The notes: generated by a model not told the origin, from the letters alone. 7,187 nucleotides of DNA from Actinomycetes bacterium (GCA_021844725.1 JAKBSX010000141.1:1-7187); one strand, 5' to 3'. Positions 1 through 6,941 are shown, counted from the stretch's first letter. Numbers and translations are program-made.

Positions 1-342
1 CACATAGAGAATGGTGAACGACTCTTTCCTTCTCCAAGTGAGGCTTTTGGACTGGTAGCTCTGGAAGCTTTGAGCTCTGGGACTCCAGTAATGTGCTGGA
101 ATATAGAGCCGTTAAACAGCCTCATAAAGACTGGATATAATGGATTCTTGTCTGACGATATTAACGATTTTTCAAAGCATATCTTAGATCTTTCAGACAT
201 GTGGAAGAATGACGAAGCTAGCTATTTTGAGTTGTGCAAGAACGCAAGGTTTTCGGCAGTTAAATGTGATTGGGACTCCACAATCGTTCCTAAGCTCAAT
301 GACATTTTCAATAACGTTGTTGATTCTTGCAAGCATCGCTGA
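1..342 (+). CDS. GT4-family glycosyltransferase, C-terminal part (5' end outside window)
   Basis: This is the last 113 codons of a retaining GT-B glycosyltransferase, open at the left edge and read in frame 1 to TGA at 340-342. Codons 9-31 read 'FPSPSEAFGLVALEALSSG'. This is the nucleotide-sugar site of GT4 enzymes, with the EX7E pair at E14 and E22 of the visible part. 'SGTPV' and 'TGYNGFL' then follow, as usual after this motif, and a helical tail contains 'LCKNARFSA'. Such enzymes move a sugar from a nucleotide or lipid donor to a growing glycan, usually at the cytoplasmic side of the membrane. The donor and acceptor cannot be told from this fragment. The first ATG in the visible part (91-93) lies inside the catalytic motif region and is not the true start. 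The next intact gene is 424 bp away, so this is probably not tightly coupled to it. Confidence 0.9.
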   Translation, partial: HIENGERLFPSPSEAFGLVALEALSSGTPVMCWNIEPLNSLIKTGYNGFLSDDINDFSKHILDLSDMWKNDEASYFELCKNARFSAVKCDWDSTIVPKLNDIFNNVVDSCKHR

Positions 343-766
343 ATCTCCGACATGTCTCATTTTGAAGAAAGAGCGCCAATAGTTTACATGACTATTTGTG
401 AACTGGTAACTGCGAGGATAAATCAATCATTGTCATTTGCATGCCATCACGCTCTGCAGGCTGGATCACAGAGTGTAGTCAAAGATCCTGGAAGTTCCAT
501 TCGATAAAGCCATTTTAATCAAAAGGATCGTTTCATGATTGCGCACGTGGTGGAAAGGAAATTATATTGTGAAGACTATTTATCTACTTCGCGCGATTAT
601 TCCATCAAGGCATCGTATTTACGATTCAAATCAAAAGACATGGCTGCCCAAATAAGAATTAGCTCATCATTGCGCAGATCGCACTATCATGCAATCAACG
701 TCCCTTTGTCTTTCCGTTTGACAGCGGAGATCATGTCTGTAACAGTTATAGAGAGTTACGATCATC
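343..766. other. Gap without a supported gene; possible decayed coding DNA
   Basis: I find no convincing gene here. Frame 1 stays open after the preceding stop except for one TAA at 505-507. This gives a 51-codon ORF (352-507, starting MSHFEERAPIVYMTICEL) and a 98-codon ORF (535-831) that runs into the next gene in another frame. Neither shows a family motif I recognise. The first ORF has no ribosome binding site; the second has only 'AAAGGAT' upstream. The composition is like the neighbouring genes rather than an AT-rich spacer. Together with decay elsewhere in the locus, this suggests an eroded gene. No promoter or terminator stands out. Confidence 0.4.
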
Positions 767-1888
767 ATGAAAATCGGGATCGTAGTCAGGATTCTATGGT
801 CAGGTGGCGTGCAACGGATTGCTTTCGCTGAAGCTAAATTATTGAAGGAGCGTGGTCACGACGTCGAGCTCATCTTCATCAGGAAATCCAAGTTATGGAT
901 GGGTAATTATGACGAATATCAGAATGTGACAATCTTAAGTCAAAAAGGGGTTGAAAATAGATTCATCGGGAAATTCCTCGATATGCTGACGCTTCATTAT
1001 GCTCCCCAGCGAGGAGTAGAGGGGAGGGTAGATGCAGATCTTATTTTGAAATTTGAGATTCATAGAAGTGCCTACGATGTGCTGATATATTTTGATCAAA
1101 TGACAAGTCTTTTTTCATTGATCGGTAAAATTAGACATGACGGGAAAACGATAATATATGTACACGAAACGTCGCTAAAAGATAAAGGAGTCTTCAACAA
1201 ACTGGTAGATTTTGTCGGCATTAACTTATGTGATGGCATAATAACCCAATCCCAATTTAACAAAAAACTACTGAGTCGATTCCGGTCAAAGAAGTTATTG
1301 ATGTTGTACCCGGGAGTCGATGAAGTACGCGTTAGTCATGGATTTGAAGAAAGAAGGAATATCGCTCTGTCCGTAACCTTGTGGGATAGTGGGCGCCATC
1401 CTGAATACTTCGTTGACATTGCTAGACATTTTGATTTTGGAAGAATAATCCTCGCGGGTGGGTGGACTGACGATTCTTTTAGACAGTTGATGACGCAGAG
1501 GATAAAGCAGGAGGGGATTGAAGACAAATTATTGATCACCGGGCCCATCTCAGAAGATGTTCTTAATCACCTGTATCAAGAGTCAAAGTTGTTTATACGG
1601 TTTGGTTATAATGAAGCAGGACCTGGAATGGGCTCGTTAGAAGCACTGTCTCATGGACTACCAATCATCATAAATTCTGGTATTGGCATCAAAGAGATCC
1701 TTAAAAACGGCTTCAATTGCGAGGTCGTGGATGAGAAGAATTCCATTGACGTGGCAATTGTCATGAGTAACCTTATGGAGGACAAGAGAGCCTGGGAGTT
1801 TATGTCGAATAACAACCTCAAACTTTCAAAGGAATTGTCTTGGCATAGGCACGGGCAAATCCTCGATGAATTCATCCGTAACATCTGA
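767..1888 (+). CDS. GT4-family glycosyltransferase
   Basis: This is a complete 373-residue GT-B fold glycosyltransferase, a normal length for GT4. The N-terminal domain opens with a beta strand and glycine loop (MKIGIVVRILWSGGVQR, G13-G14), which fixes the ATG at 767. The mid-protein hinge carries 'YPGVD' (residues 181-185), and the C-terminal donor domain contains 'IILAGGW'. The catalytic region reads 'YNEAGPGMGSLEALSHG'. Its glutamates are E283 and E292, so they are spaced by eight residues and not the usual seven. The protein ends in an amphipathic tail. No signal peptide or membrane segment is visible, so it is likely cytosolic or membrane-associated. There is no clear Shine-Dalgarno; only 'GAGAG' lies upstream. 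The gene lies on the same strand as the other transferases, directly upstream of the IS630 element. The sugar added is unknown. Confidence 0.93.
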   Translation: MKIGIVVRILWSGGVQRIAFAEAKLLKERGHDVELIFIRKSKLWMGNYDEYQNVTILSQKGVENRFIGKFLDMLTLHYAPQRGVEGRVDADLILKFEIHRSAYDVLIYFDQMTSLFSLIGKIRHDGKTIIYVHETSLKDKGVFNKLVDFVGINLCDGIITQSQFNKKLLSRFRSKKLLMLYPGVDEVRVSHGFEERRNIALSVTLWDSGRHPEYFVDIARHFDFGRIILAGGWTDDSFRQLMTQRIKQEGIEDKLLITGPISEDVLNHLYQESKLFIRFGYNEAGPGMGSLEALSHGLPIIINSGIGIKEILKNGFNCEVVDEKNSIDVAIVMSNLMEDKRAWEFMSNNNLKLSKELSWHRHGQILDEFIRNI

Positions 1889-1962
1889 TTTGATGCAGAC
1901 CTTACTACCTTGTTCCTGCCTATCAATTTCCTCCGGCAGTTCTTTGGAATAAATAATGCCTT

Positions 1963-1975
1963 ATAATCCATTCTC
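1963..1975. repeat. Left copy of 13-bp direct repeat
   Basis: ATAATCCATTCTC occurs here, 45 bp upstream of the transposase start, and again in the same orientation at 3075-3087. The copy sits in an imperfect palindrome (AATGCCTTATAATCCATT, 1956-1972) with TTATAA in its centre. Confidence 0.7.
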
Positions 1976-2019
1976 TTTAATAATTAACCAGAAATAGACG
2001 ATCGTGAATATACCATCTG

Positions 2020-3068
2020 ATGACTGAGGCTCACAGGGAGAGCAAGAACAAGGACATTTCCGAGAGGGAGTGGAAGAGGAGGAAGGGATACGAACTCCTC
2101 AGCAAAGGTGTCAGGAATGCAGACTTAGCCCGCACACTTGAGGTGAGCTGGAACACCGTCGGCAGATGGGCGAAGAGGATGAATAATGGCGACAACAGCT
2201 CATGGAAAGATGTCAAACCTCCCGGTAAACCGTCGAAACTGTCAGGGAAGCAGCGCCAGGAGCTCCTGAAGATACTCGTGAAGGGAGCACTCGCCAAGGG
2301 CTACCCCACTGACCTCTGGACACTGAAGAGGGTGGCGGAGGTGATCAGACAGGAGTTCGGTGTCGAATACAATGTCACGCATGTCTGGAGAGTGCTGCGG
2401 AACATGGGGTTTTCCTCCCAGGTCCCGCAGCTTGTCGCGAAGGAGAAGAACGATGTTTTTGTGAACGATTGGCTGAAGAGGGATGGCCGAAGATACGTGC
2501 TTTTGCAAGAAGGAAGAATGCAACAATACTCTTCCTCGATGAGAGCTGTGTGCAATCCAGGCCCAATGTGAGAAGGACGTGGGCACCCGCCGGTGCCAGA
2601 CCAGTCATGAGGGTGAAGGAGGGTGAGCGAAACAAACTGTCGCTCATATCCGCCGTGAGCATCGACGCGGAACTCTATTTCAGTATACACACCGATAACA
2701 TCACGGGCACCGAGATCATGGCATTTCTGAAACATCTTCTTAAGGAGATAGATGGCAACATAGTGCTGCCGTGGGACAACGGCGGTCCCCACAGACGTGT
2801 CGACGTGAAACAGTTTCTCTATGAAAACAGAAAACGACTCTACACAAGGAGATTCCCTGCATATGCGCCAGAACTCAACCCGGACGAGCAGATATGGAAT
2901 GTACTCAAGTATCAGGAACTTTCGAACTGGTGTCCCGATACAGTAGAAGAAATGAAGGCCAGAGTGAAGGGTGTCATGACCAGGCTGAAAAGACATCAGG
3001 AGAGGATAAGGAATGCGATGGTGCACTCCCGGCTGCCGCTACCCTCAATCCGTGCATGCCGACAGTAG
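2020..3068 (+). pseudogene. IS630-family transposase, split by a -1 frame change
   Basis: Two overlapping frames together make one IS630 transposase of about 349 residues, close to family length. The first frame (2020 to about 2478) holds an N-terminal helix-turn-helix region ('LSKGVRNADLARTLEVSWNT') and the linker 'RVAEVIRQEFGVEY'. It goes out of frame after 'NDWLK' and would stop at 2569-2571. The second frame picks up at about 2478 as 'EGWPKIRAFARR'. It carries the catalytic triad: D in 'LFLDES' (codon 2538), D in 'WDNGGPH' (codon 2775) and E in 'PELNPDEQIW' (codon 2886). Restoring one G (AAG-GAG in place of AAGAG near 2478) rejoins the frames as 'WLKEGWPKI', the usual form of this stretch. 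No slippery A-rich heptamer is present, so a disabling deletion or read error seems likelier than programmed frameshifting. The enzyme would cut and join DNA at TA sites. Confidence 0.85.
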
Positions 3069-3074
3069 TGCAAA

Positions 3075-3087
3075 ATAATCCATTCTC
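3075..3087. repeat. Right copy of 13-bp direct repeat
   Basis: This is an exact second copy of ATAATCCATTCTC, 7 bp after the transposase stop. It overlaps the first codons of the decayed GT4 tail. A short hairpin also starts here: ATTCTC at 3082-3087 pairs with GAGAAT at 3097-3102. Confidence 0.7.
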
Positions 3088-3259
3088 AATCCAAAGGAGA
3101 ATAATATGGCCAATATAGATGCATTGGCGGATTTGTTCCACTGTTCTTTCGATTCTCATTGACGTGTACGTGTTACTATTTTCATGCTTGTGCAAGAATG
3201 CAAGAGAAACGAATTCAAGAAGTTCATTAAGCAATGTTGGCATTGAAATCTGGTGTTGA
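3079..3259 (+). pseudogene. Remnant of a GT4 glycosyltransferase C-terminus, frameshifted
   Basis: Between the transposase and the GT2 gene lie pieces of a GT4 C-terminal tail in two frames. Frame 1 (3079-3159) reads 'SILNPKENNMANIDALADLF' and on to a TGA at 3160. This matches the 'G.LV.P.d.dALAdai' stretch that follows the donor site in GT4 enzymes. Frame 2 then reads 'LCKNARETNSRSSLSNVGIE', matching the final 'NARE....FSW..V..e..' helices, and ends at TGA 3257-3259. Its 17-base piece at 3188-3204 is identical at 16 positions to 232-248 in the first GT4 gene. The stop overlaps the ATG of the GT2 gene (TGATG), so the intact ancestor was probably translationally coupled to it. The N-terminal and catalytic parts are missing. 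An AAAGGAG stands before ATG 3106, but an 18-codon gene there seems less likely than a relic. Confidence 0.6.
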
Positions 3260-4269
3260 TGGGTATGCTAAAACCTTACGTATCAGTGATCGTCAATGTT
3301 TTTCAGCGAAGAGATTTTGTTGTGAGCGCTGTCAGTTCGGTGATCAATCAGTCCACGGAACGGAGTCTTTATGAAATAATAGTAGTTAAAGACTTTGAGG
3401 ATGACACAATCGATGCTTTTCTCGAGTCACAGCATGTAAAATGCATTCTTGAGAAAGACCCCAAGCCTAGTGTTAGGCTCGCGAGAGCAATAGACTCCTC
3501 CTGTGGTGAGATTATTTCCTTTTTAGAGGACGATGATTTGTTTGCCAAGGATAAAATCGAAACAGTCGTAGCCGCATTCAGGCATCATCCAGAGTTGGGG
3601 TTTTTTCATGACGGGTCAGGGCATTTTGAAGTTGCCAACATCAGTTGTGGTGAAGGAGTTTTGACTCAGCTGACTGGGGTGGATTGTGATTGTTTTATTG
3701 GAGATTCCCAATCTTACTTAGCGCTCTACAATAAACTGAGACTTAACAGCTCAACAGTCTACTGTAGTATGATATCCATAGCACGGGTTGTTTCGACCAA
3801 CAACAGAGATTTGTTCTTGAGAGTTCAAAGTGCAGTTGATTTGTTCTTTTTCTATAATGCGCTATTCCTTGGTAAGCATGTGTTGATTACCAAGAGTCCC
3901 AAGAGCTATTATAGATTCCATCAGAGTGCAACTAATTGGTATGGCTCGATAAACGAGTTTGCCCCAAAGCTCTACAAGTACAGTTCAAACGCCGTTGCTG
4001 ACTGGAAGTTGCTGGCATCGTTGGCACAGAGTGCTGAACTGAAGAAATTAGTTGAGCAAGAATCTGCTTGGCATCAATTCATGTGCCTTATATTTGGTGA
4101 CACCTACTCGAGAAGACACGTCTTTATTACCGGAGTAACCCAAGCCATTGTTGCTCGAAAAGCTAGAACTATATTGTTGGGTACACTCTATTTAATGTCC
4201 CCAGCACTAAGTCAAAGATTATATTTTATTTGGTACAATATGATACGAGCAAGAATACTTGATTCTTGA
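3259..4269 (+). CDS. GT2-family glycosyltransferase
   Basis: This is an inverting GT-A fold transferase of 336 residues from ATG 3259. The first strand 'YVSVIVNVFQRRDFVVSAVS' is the standard GT2 nucleotide-binding start. 'YEIIVVKDFEDDTID' gives the next strand and acidic loop. 'GEIISFLEDDDLF' holds the DXD-type metal site (D91-D93). The later part, with 'DLFFFYNALFLGKHVLITKS' then 'YYRFHQSATNW', looks like the acceptor side. No transmembrane segment is obvious. GTG 3253 and TTG 3256 are in frame upstream. I prefer ATG 3259 because it overlaps the stop of the decayed GT4 tail as TGATG; ATG 3265 is also possible. The combination of 'VVKDFED' and 'LEDDD' resembles archaeal GT2 enzymes in my memory. 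It would add one sugar from a nucleotide donor to a lipid-linked or surface glycan, sugar unknown. Confidence 0.9.
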   Translation: MGMLKPYVSVIVNVFQRRDFVVSAVSSVINQSTERSLYEIIVVKDFEDDTIDAFLESQHVKCILEKDPKPSVRLARAIDSSCGEIISFLEDDDLFAKDKIETVVAAFRHHPELGFFHDGSGHFEVANISCGEGVLTQLTGVDCDCFIGDSQSYLALYNKLRLNSSTVYCSMISIARVVSTNNRDLFLRVQSAVDLFFFYNALFLGKHVLITKSPKSYYRFHQSATNWYGSINEFAPKLYKYSSNAVADWKLLASLAQSAELKKLVEQESAWHQFMCLIFGDTYSRRHVFITGVTQAIVARKARTILLGTLYLMSPALSQRLYFIWYNMIRARILDS

Positions 4270-4297
4270 TGGTGGGAATGTGGGTTCATCCAGGATT

Positions 4298-4429
4298 ATG
4301 AAGTGGCAAATGATACCTCTTCACATGGTTAAAAAATACCATCTTTGCATACAATATATAGGCATACGTGGATATATTCGCACAACGCCCCATATTGGCA
4401 ACAGCTTGTTAATGAGTGTTGTTAAGTAA
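4298..4429 (+). CDS. Short open frame or gene remnant of unknown function
   Basis: A 43-codon frame runs from ATG 4298 (MKWQMIPLHMVKKYHLCIQY) to TAA 4427-4429 and is open upstream to 4244. Its basic and aromatic content looks more like a protein tail than random spacer. I do not recognise a family. There is no clear ribosome binding site. It lies between the GT2 gene and the CgeB-like gene, where other gaps hold gene relics, so a leftover C-terminus is the likeliest reading. The TATATA at 4355-4360 falls inside it, so that string may be codons and not a promoter. Confidence 0.25.
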   Translation: MKWQMIPLHMVKKYHLCIQYIGIRGYIRTTPHIGNSLLMSVVK

Positions 4430-4512
4430 TACTTTGGTGCAATGTGAAGATTTTCCCCTGAGGAACATAGCGACGGAAACGTGGTAAAACGAAGATACTT
4501 ATAATTTCAGAT

Positions 4513-5676
4513 GTGAGGTCGGATTTCATTATCGATGTCCTCTACTCTGGTTTCAGAGAACTTGGCCTGGATATTTATGATTATCCATTTAAGCCGCACC
4601 ATCATGCCCGACTTGTTGGTGGAAAACTACAGATTCAGGACAATATCGGAAACACAATAGGTTCTGAAGGCGACAGTGATGGTTTGATACATTTTGTTGA
4701 TGCCTATGGAGGACTAAGGAAAATTCCCAAGTGGGTATGTTCATTGCATTCACAAGGATCGCAGTCATTAGAATTACTCCCCCCACTAGACTTTAGCGAT
4801 TTCGATTTAATCATAGTTGGTGTCATAGGTTCAGACAAGCGCGTCTGGGATGCCGTTTGTGATGCTTGTTCAAAGGCTCGAGAACGTACAGTCTTTGTGG
4901 ATGGATCAGACGACCCTTTTATGAGATCCTTAGGCAAAAAGGTGCAATTGTGCTTCAAACGAGAATTAATGACAAGGGTTACTTGGAGAACTTTCGCATG
5001 GCTAAGACATATCTATCCGCCACTGGATCTCAATTTGAACAATCCATTGAATATTATAGATTTACGGGAAACAGTGCGAAACATTTGGTACCCAAGTAAT
5101 TCGACTTTAAAGAATATCCTGCCAATTAACATTACAGTTAATAGTCACAGCACGAACTTATATAATAGGGGTATCGAGAAAGACTATGATATTTCATTTC
5201 TTTGCTCCCTTACAAGCAAATACAGGCTACAGTTTGCGCATTTCTTACGTAATTTCGCTCGCGAAACTGATTTAAAAATATTCATAGGCAACAATGAAAA
5301 TGGCTTAGGAGCGTCCTCCTTTACTGGCTCACTTCCTTGGGATCAATATAGTGAGGCACTGATTTCTTCCAAAATATCTGTGTCTCTGCCGGGACTTGGA
5401 TACGATACGGCCAGATATTGGGAGATTCCTTATTACGGGGCGGTTTTGGCATCACCCTATTTACCAATCGCTATACCAAACAATTTCGAAGATATGAATT
5501 CGGCGGTTTTTTTCAAGAACTATCCAGACTTTGCATCAAAGGTCAAGAAGATTCTTCAAGATGGCAGTTGGTCCTCCATCGCTGCATCAGGCAACTCTTT
5601 GTTTAAAAGGCACCACACTAGCAAGAAAAGAGCAGAATACGTTCTAAGGAGTATGCTGTCGCGCAACAGCCGATAG
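4513..5676 (+). CDS. CgeB-like / GT1-type glycosyltransferase, N-terminus probably incomplete
   Basis: This 387-residue frame is marked from GTG 4513, the only usual start codon in frame. The C-terminal third carries 'SLPGLGYDTARYWEIPYYGA' (Y297-E304 core) and 'SPYLPIAIPNNFED', followed by 'FFKNYPDFASKVKKIL' and 'RHHTSKKRAEYVL'. This order is typical of the glycosyltransferase group 1_2 / CgeB-like domain, in which an Arg and a Glu near a glycine-rich loop sit at the donor site. The N-terminal half is a Rossmann-like domain with less conservation. The start is doubtful: translating upstream in frame gives 'KILIISDVRSDFI', a classic first beta strand, but no ATG, GTG or TTG precedes it after the stop at 4468-4470. 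The role is presumably another glycan-building transfer. The domain call is fairly sure; substrate unknown. Confidence 0.8.
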   Translation: MRSDFIIDVLYSGFRELGLDIYDYPFKPHHHARLVGGKLQIQDNIGNTIGSEGDSDGLIHFVDAYGGLRKIPKWVCSLHSQGSQSLELLPPLDFSDFDLIIVGVIGSDKRVWDAVCDACSKARERTVFVDGSDDPFMRSLGKKVQLCFKRELMTRVTWRTFAWLRHIYPPLDLNLNNPLNIIDLRETVRNIWYPSNSTLKNILPINITVNSHSTNLYNRGIEKDYDISFLCSLTSKYRLQFAHFLRNFARETDLKIFIGNNENGLGASSFTGSLPWDQYSEALISSKISVSLPGLGYDTARYWEIPYYGAVLASPYLPIAIPNNFEDMNSAVFFKNYPDFASKVKKILQDGSWSSIAASGNSLFKRHHTSKKRAEYVLRSMLSRNSR

Positions 5677-5692
5677 GACCTCTTCACGTTAG

Positions 5693-5758
5693 ACTCGGCA
5701 ATACACGGCATATTTTTCTGATGTTTTGGAAGTCCTAGAACTTGTCGTCGAAAAGTGA
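5693..5758 (+). other. Short coding-like stretch before the last GT4 gene
   Basis: In the 87-bp gap before the GT4 start, frame 2 reads 'YFSDVLEVLELVVEK' and ends with TGA 5756-5758, five bases before ATG 5764. This resembles the helical end of a glycosyltransferase tail, but it is too short to assign. There is no start codon at its beginning; a TAG lies at 5690-5692. It may be a relic, or simply chance. Confidence 0.2.
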
Positions 5759-5763
5759 GAAAA

Positions 5764-6846
5764 ATGAAAATCCTATGGCTAAACCATCGTTGCTTGAAGA
5801 ACCCGCTATCTGGTGGTGCCGAGACAACTATATTTCAAGTTGGTAGACGTTTGGTTTCTAGGGGACATGAGATTCATCTACTTACCGGAGGATGGGAAGG
5901 GGCACGACGTGAAGAAATCATAAGTGGGATCATAATCCGGAGATTTGGTAAGCGTGTCATGCCACACTTAGCCTTACCTGCTTTTCTTAATGAACACCAA
6001 GATGCGGACTTAATAATTGATGACTTGGCACATGCGATGCCGTGGTTTTCTCCTTGGTTGAGCCGTCTACCTGGGCTTGTCTTTTTTCGACATCTTCACT
6101 CCAGAACCCTCAACGGTCAGGTTTCTTCCACATTGGCTCTTGGTCTGTCACATATTGAAAGACAATATAGTTTGATTTACAAACGATGGCCATTTGTCAC
6201 AGAATCTGAGTCGTCCAGACAGGATCTTATCAGTTTAGGAATTAGCCATCAAAGAATTAACCTAATTCCTCCAGGGGTAGATTTAGCAACGTTCAAGCCT
6301 AGTAAAAAAGAACAAATCCCATTGATAGTGCACCTCGGAAGGCTAATGCCGTACAAGAGGACTGATCATGCACTGCTTGCCTTGAATAATCTTCTGAAGC
6401 GAGGTGTAAGAGCGAATCTAATAATCATCGGTGATGGCCCCATGCTTCGACAGTTAAGATCTATAGTAGATGAGATGAACATACAAGCACATGTTACGTT
6501 CACAGGCAAGATAGCCTCTTCCCAGGTAGCCGACATATTATCGAGAGCATGGGTGAATATACACTGTTCGGTATCGGAAGGTTGGGGGTACTCCACAATG
6601 GAAGCAGCATCATCAGGTACTCCGACAGTAGCATATCGCGTTCCCGGAATATCTTCGTCCGTCCAAAATGGAAAAACCGGCGTATTGGTCGAAGATGGGA
6701 ATATTCGTGAGTTATCTTTCGCACTGGAACAAGTTTTAGAAGCACCCCAGACTTGGATTTCCAACTGCAGATCCTATGCGGAGAAATTTTCTTGGGATGC
6801 TGCGACTGATAAATGGGAAAAATTAATTGCAAATTGCACTTTGTAG
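5764..6846 (+). CDS. GT4-family glycosyltransferase
   Basis: This is a complete 360-residue retaining GT-B transferase. The N-terminal domain begins 'MKILWLNHRC' and has the glycine loop 'SGGAETT' with 'GHEIHLLTGG' after it. The hinge holds 'IPPGVD'. The donor domain carries 'HLGRLMPYKR' (arginine and lysine that contact the phosphates), 'IIIGDGP', and 'SEGWGYSTMEAASSGTPTV' with the EX7E glutamates E272 and E280. It ends with 'FSWDAATDKWEKL', the usual last helices. GTG 5755 is in frame, but ATG 5764 is preferred. The GTGA at 5755-5758 can act as a weak Shine-Dalgarno for it, and MKIL is the usual first strand. It is probably cotranscribed with the CgeB-like gene 87 bp upstream. The sugar is not predictable; mannose- or glucose-type transfer is common for this family. 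Confidence 0.95.
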   Translation: MKILWLNHRCLKNPLSGGAETTIFQVGRRLVSRGHEIHLLTGGWEGARREEIISGIIIRRFGKRVMPHLALPAFLNEHQDADLIIDDLAHAMPWFSPWLSRLPGLVFFRHLHSRTLNGQVSSTLALGLSHIERQYSLIYKRWPFVTESESSRQDLISLGISHQRINLIPPGVDLATFKPSKKEQIPLIVHLGRLMPYKRTDHALLALNNLLKRGVRANLIIIGDGPMLRQLRSIVDEMNIQAHVTFTGKIASSQVADILSRAWVNIHCSVSEGWGYSTMEAASSGTPTVAYRVPGISSSVQNGKTGVLVEDGNIRELSFALEQVLEAPQTWISNCRSYAEKFSWDAATDKWEKLIANCTL

Positions 6847-6860
6847 ATAGTCACAAAGAA

Positions 6861-6941
6861 ATGACGCTAAATTACGATTCTCTCTTTCATTCCGATAAGG
6901 TGTATCATCTTATCAGTTCACCAGCCATCCGTTCTCAATAG
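6861..6941 (+). pseudogene. Possible 5' remnant of a gene cut by the right-hand IS
   Basis: ATG 6861 opens a 26-codon frame (MTLNYDSLFHSDKVYHLISS...) that ends at TAG 6939-6941. Frame 1 just after it (from 6931) reads 'SLEPSFHGIHTLKLF' to a TAG at 6997-6999. The two together look like a gene start broken by a small indel and then by a transposon arriving near 7000. I do not recognise the family, and no ribosome binding site is evident. Confidence 0.28.
6894..6914 (+). other. 9-bp hairpin with 3-nt loop
   Basis: GATAAGGTG (6894-6902) pairs with CATCTTATC (6906-6914) around the loop TAT; one of the nine pairs is G-T. It lies 48 bp after the last GT4 stop. It could act as a 3' end or RNA-stabilising structure, but no T-run follows, and it overlaps the possible ORF at 6861. 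Confidence 0.35.

Larger units (their letters stand above)
1963..3087 (+). mobile_element. IS630-family insertion sequence, approximate limits
   Basis: The element is defined by the IS630/Tc1-type transposase at 2020-3068. Its limits are approximate. I used a perfect 13-bp direct repeat (ATAATCCATTCTC) that lies 45 bp before the transposase start and just after its stop. IS630 elements normally have inverted ends and duplicate only TA, so this repeat may not be the true boundary. A weak inverted match also exists: 1943-1964 against the reverse complement of 3075-3095, sharing TTTGGA, AATG and TTAT. The transposase DNA looks richer in G+C and in AGG/GAG codons than the flanking genes, which fits later arrival. 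The element separates the GT4 gene at 767-1888 from a decayed GT4 tail on its right. Confidence 0.7.

Noticed and set aside
539..652. Frame 2 peptide starting LRTWWKGNYIV as a coding relic
   Set aside because: It is only 37 codons with no family pattern; too short to separate from chance.
766..770. ATGA overlap between a frame 3 stop (768-770) and the GT4 start at 767
   Set aside because: The upstream frame is open only from 663 and has no recognisable protein, so the overlap may be chance.
535..831. 98-codon ORF on the plus strand
   Set aside because: It overlaps the secure start of the GT4 gene at 767 in another frame and shows no family motif.
2301..3026. 241-codon ORF on the minus strand
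   Set aside because: It lies fully opposite the IS630 transposase, which has the DDE motifs; the minus frame is a by-product of its codon use.
3106..3162. 18-codon gene with a good AAAGGAG ribosome binding site
   Set aside because: The peptide matches the GT4 tail pattern 'NIDALADLF', so a relic explains it better; the AAGGAG also codes for Lys-Glu in that frame.
4354..4361. TATA-like string (ATATATAG) as an archaeal promoter for the CgeB-like gene
   Set aside because: It lies well over 100 bases before the gene, inside a possible ORF, with no clear BRE next to it; AT-rich strings are common here.
6366..6832. Two minus-strand ORFs of 110-132 codons
   Set aside because: Both are shadows of the GT4 gene at 5764-6846, which has clear donor-site motifs.
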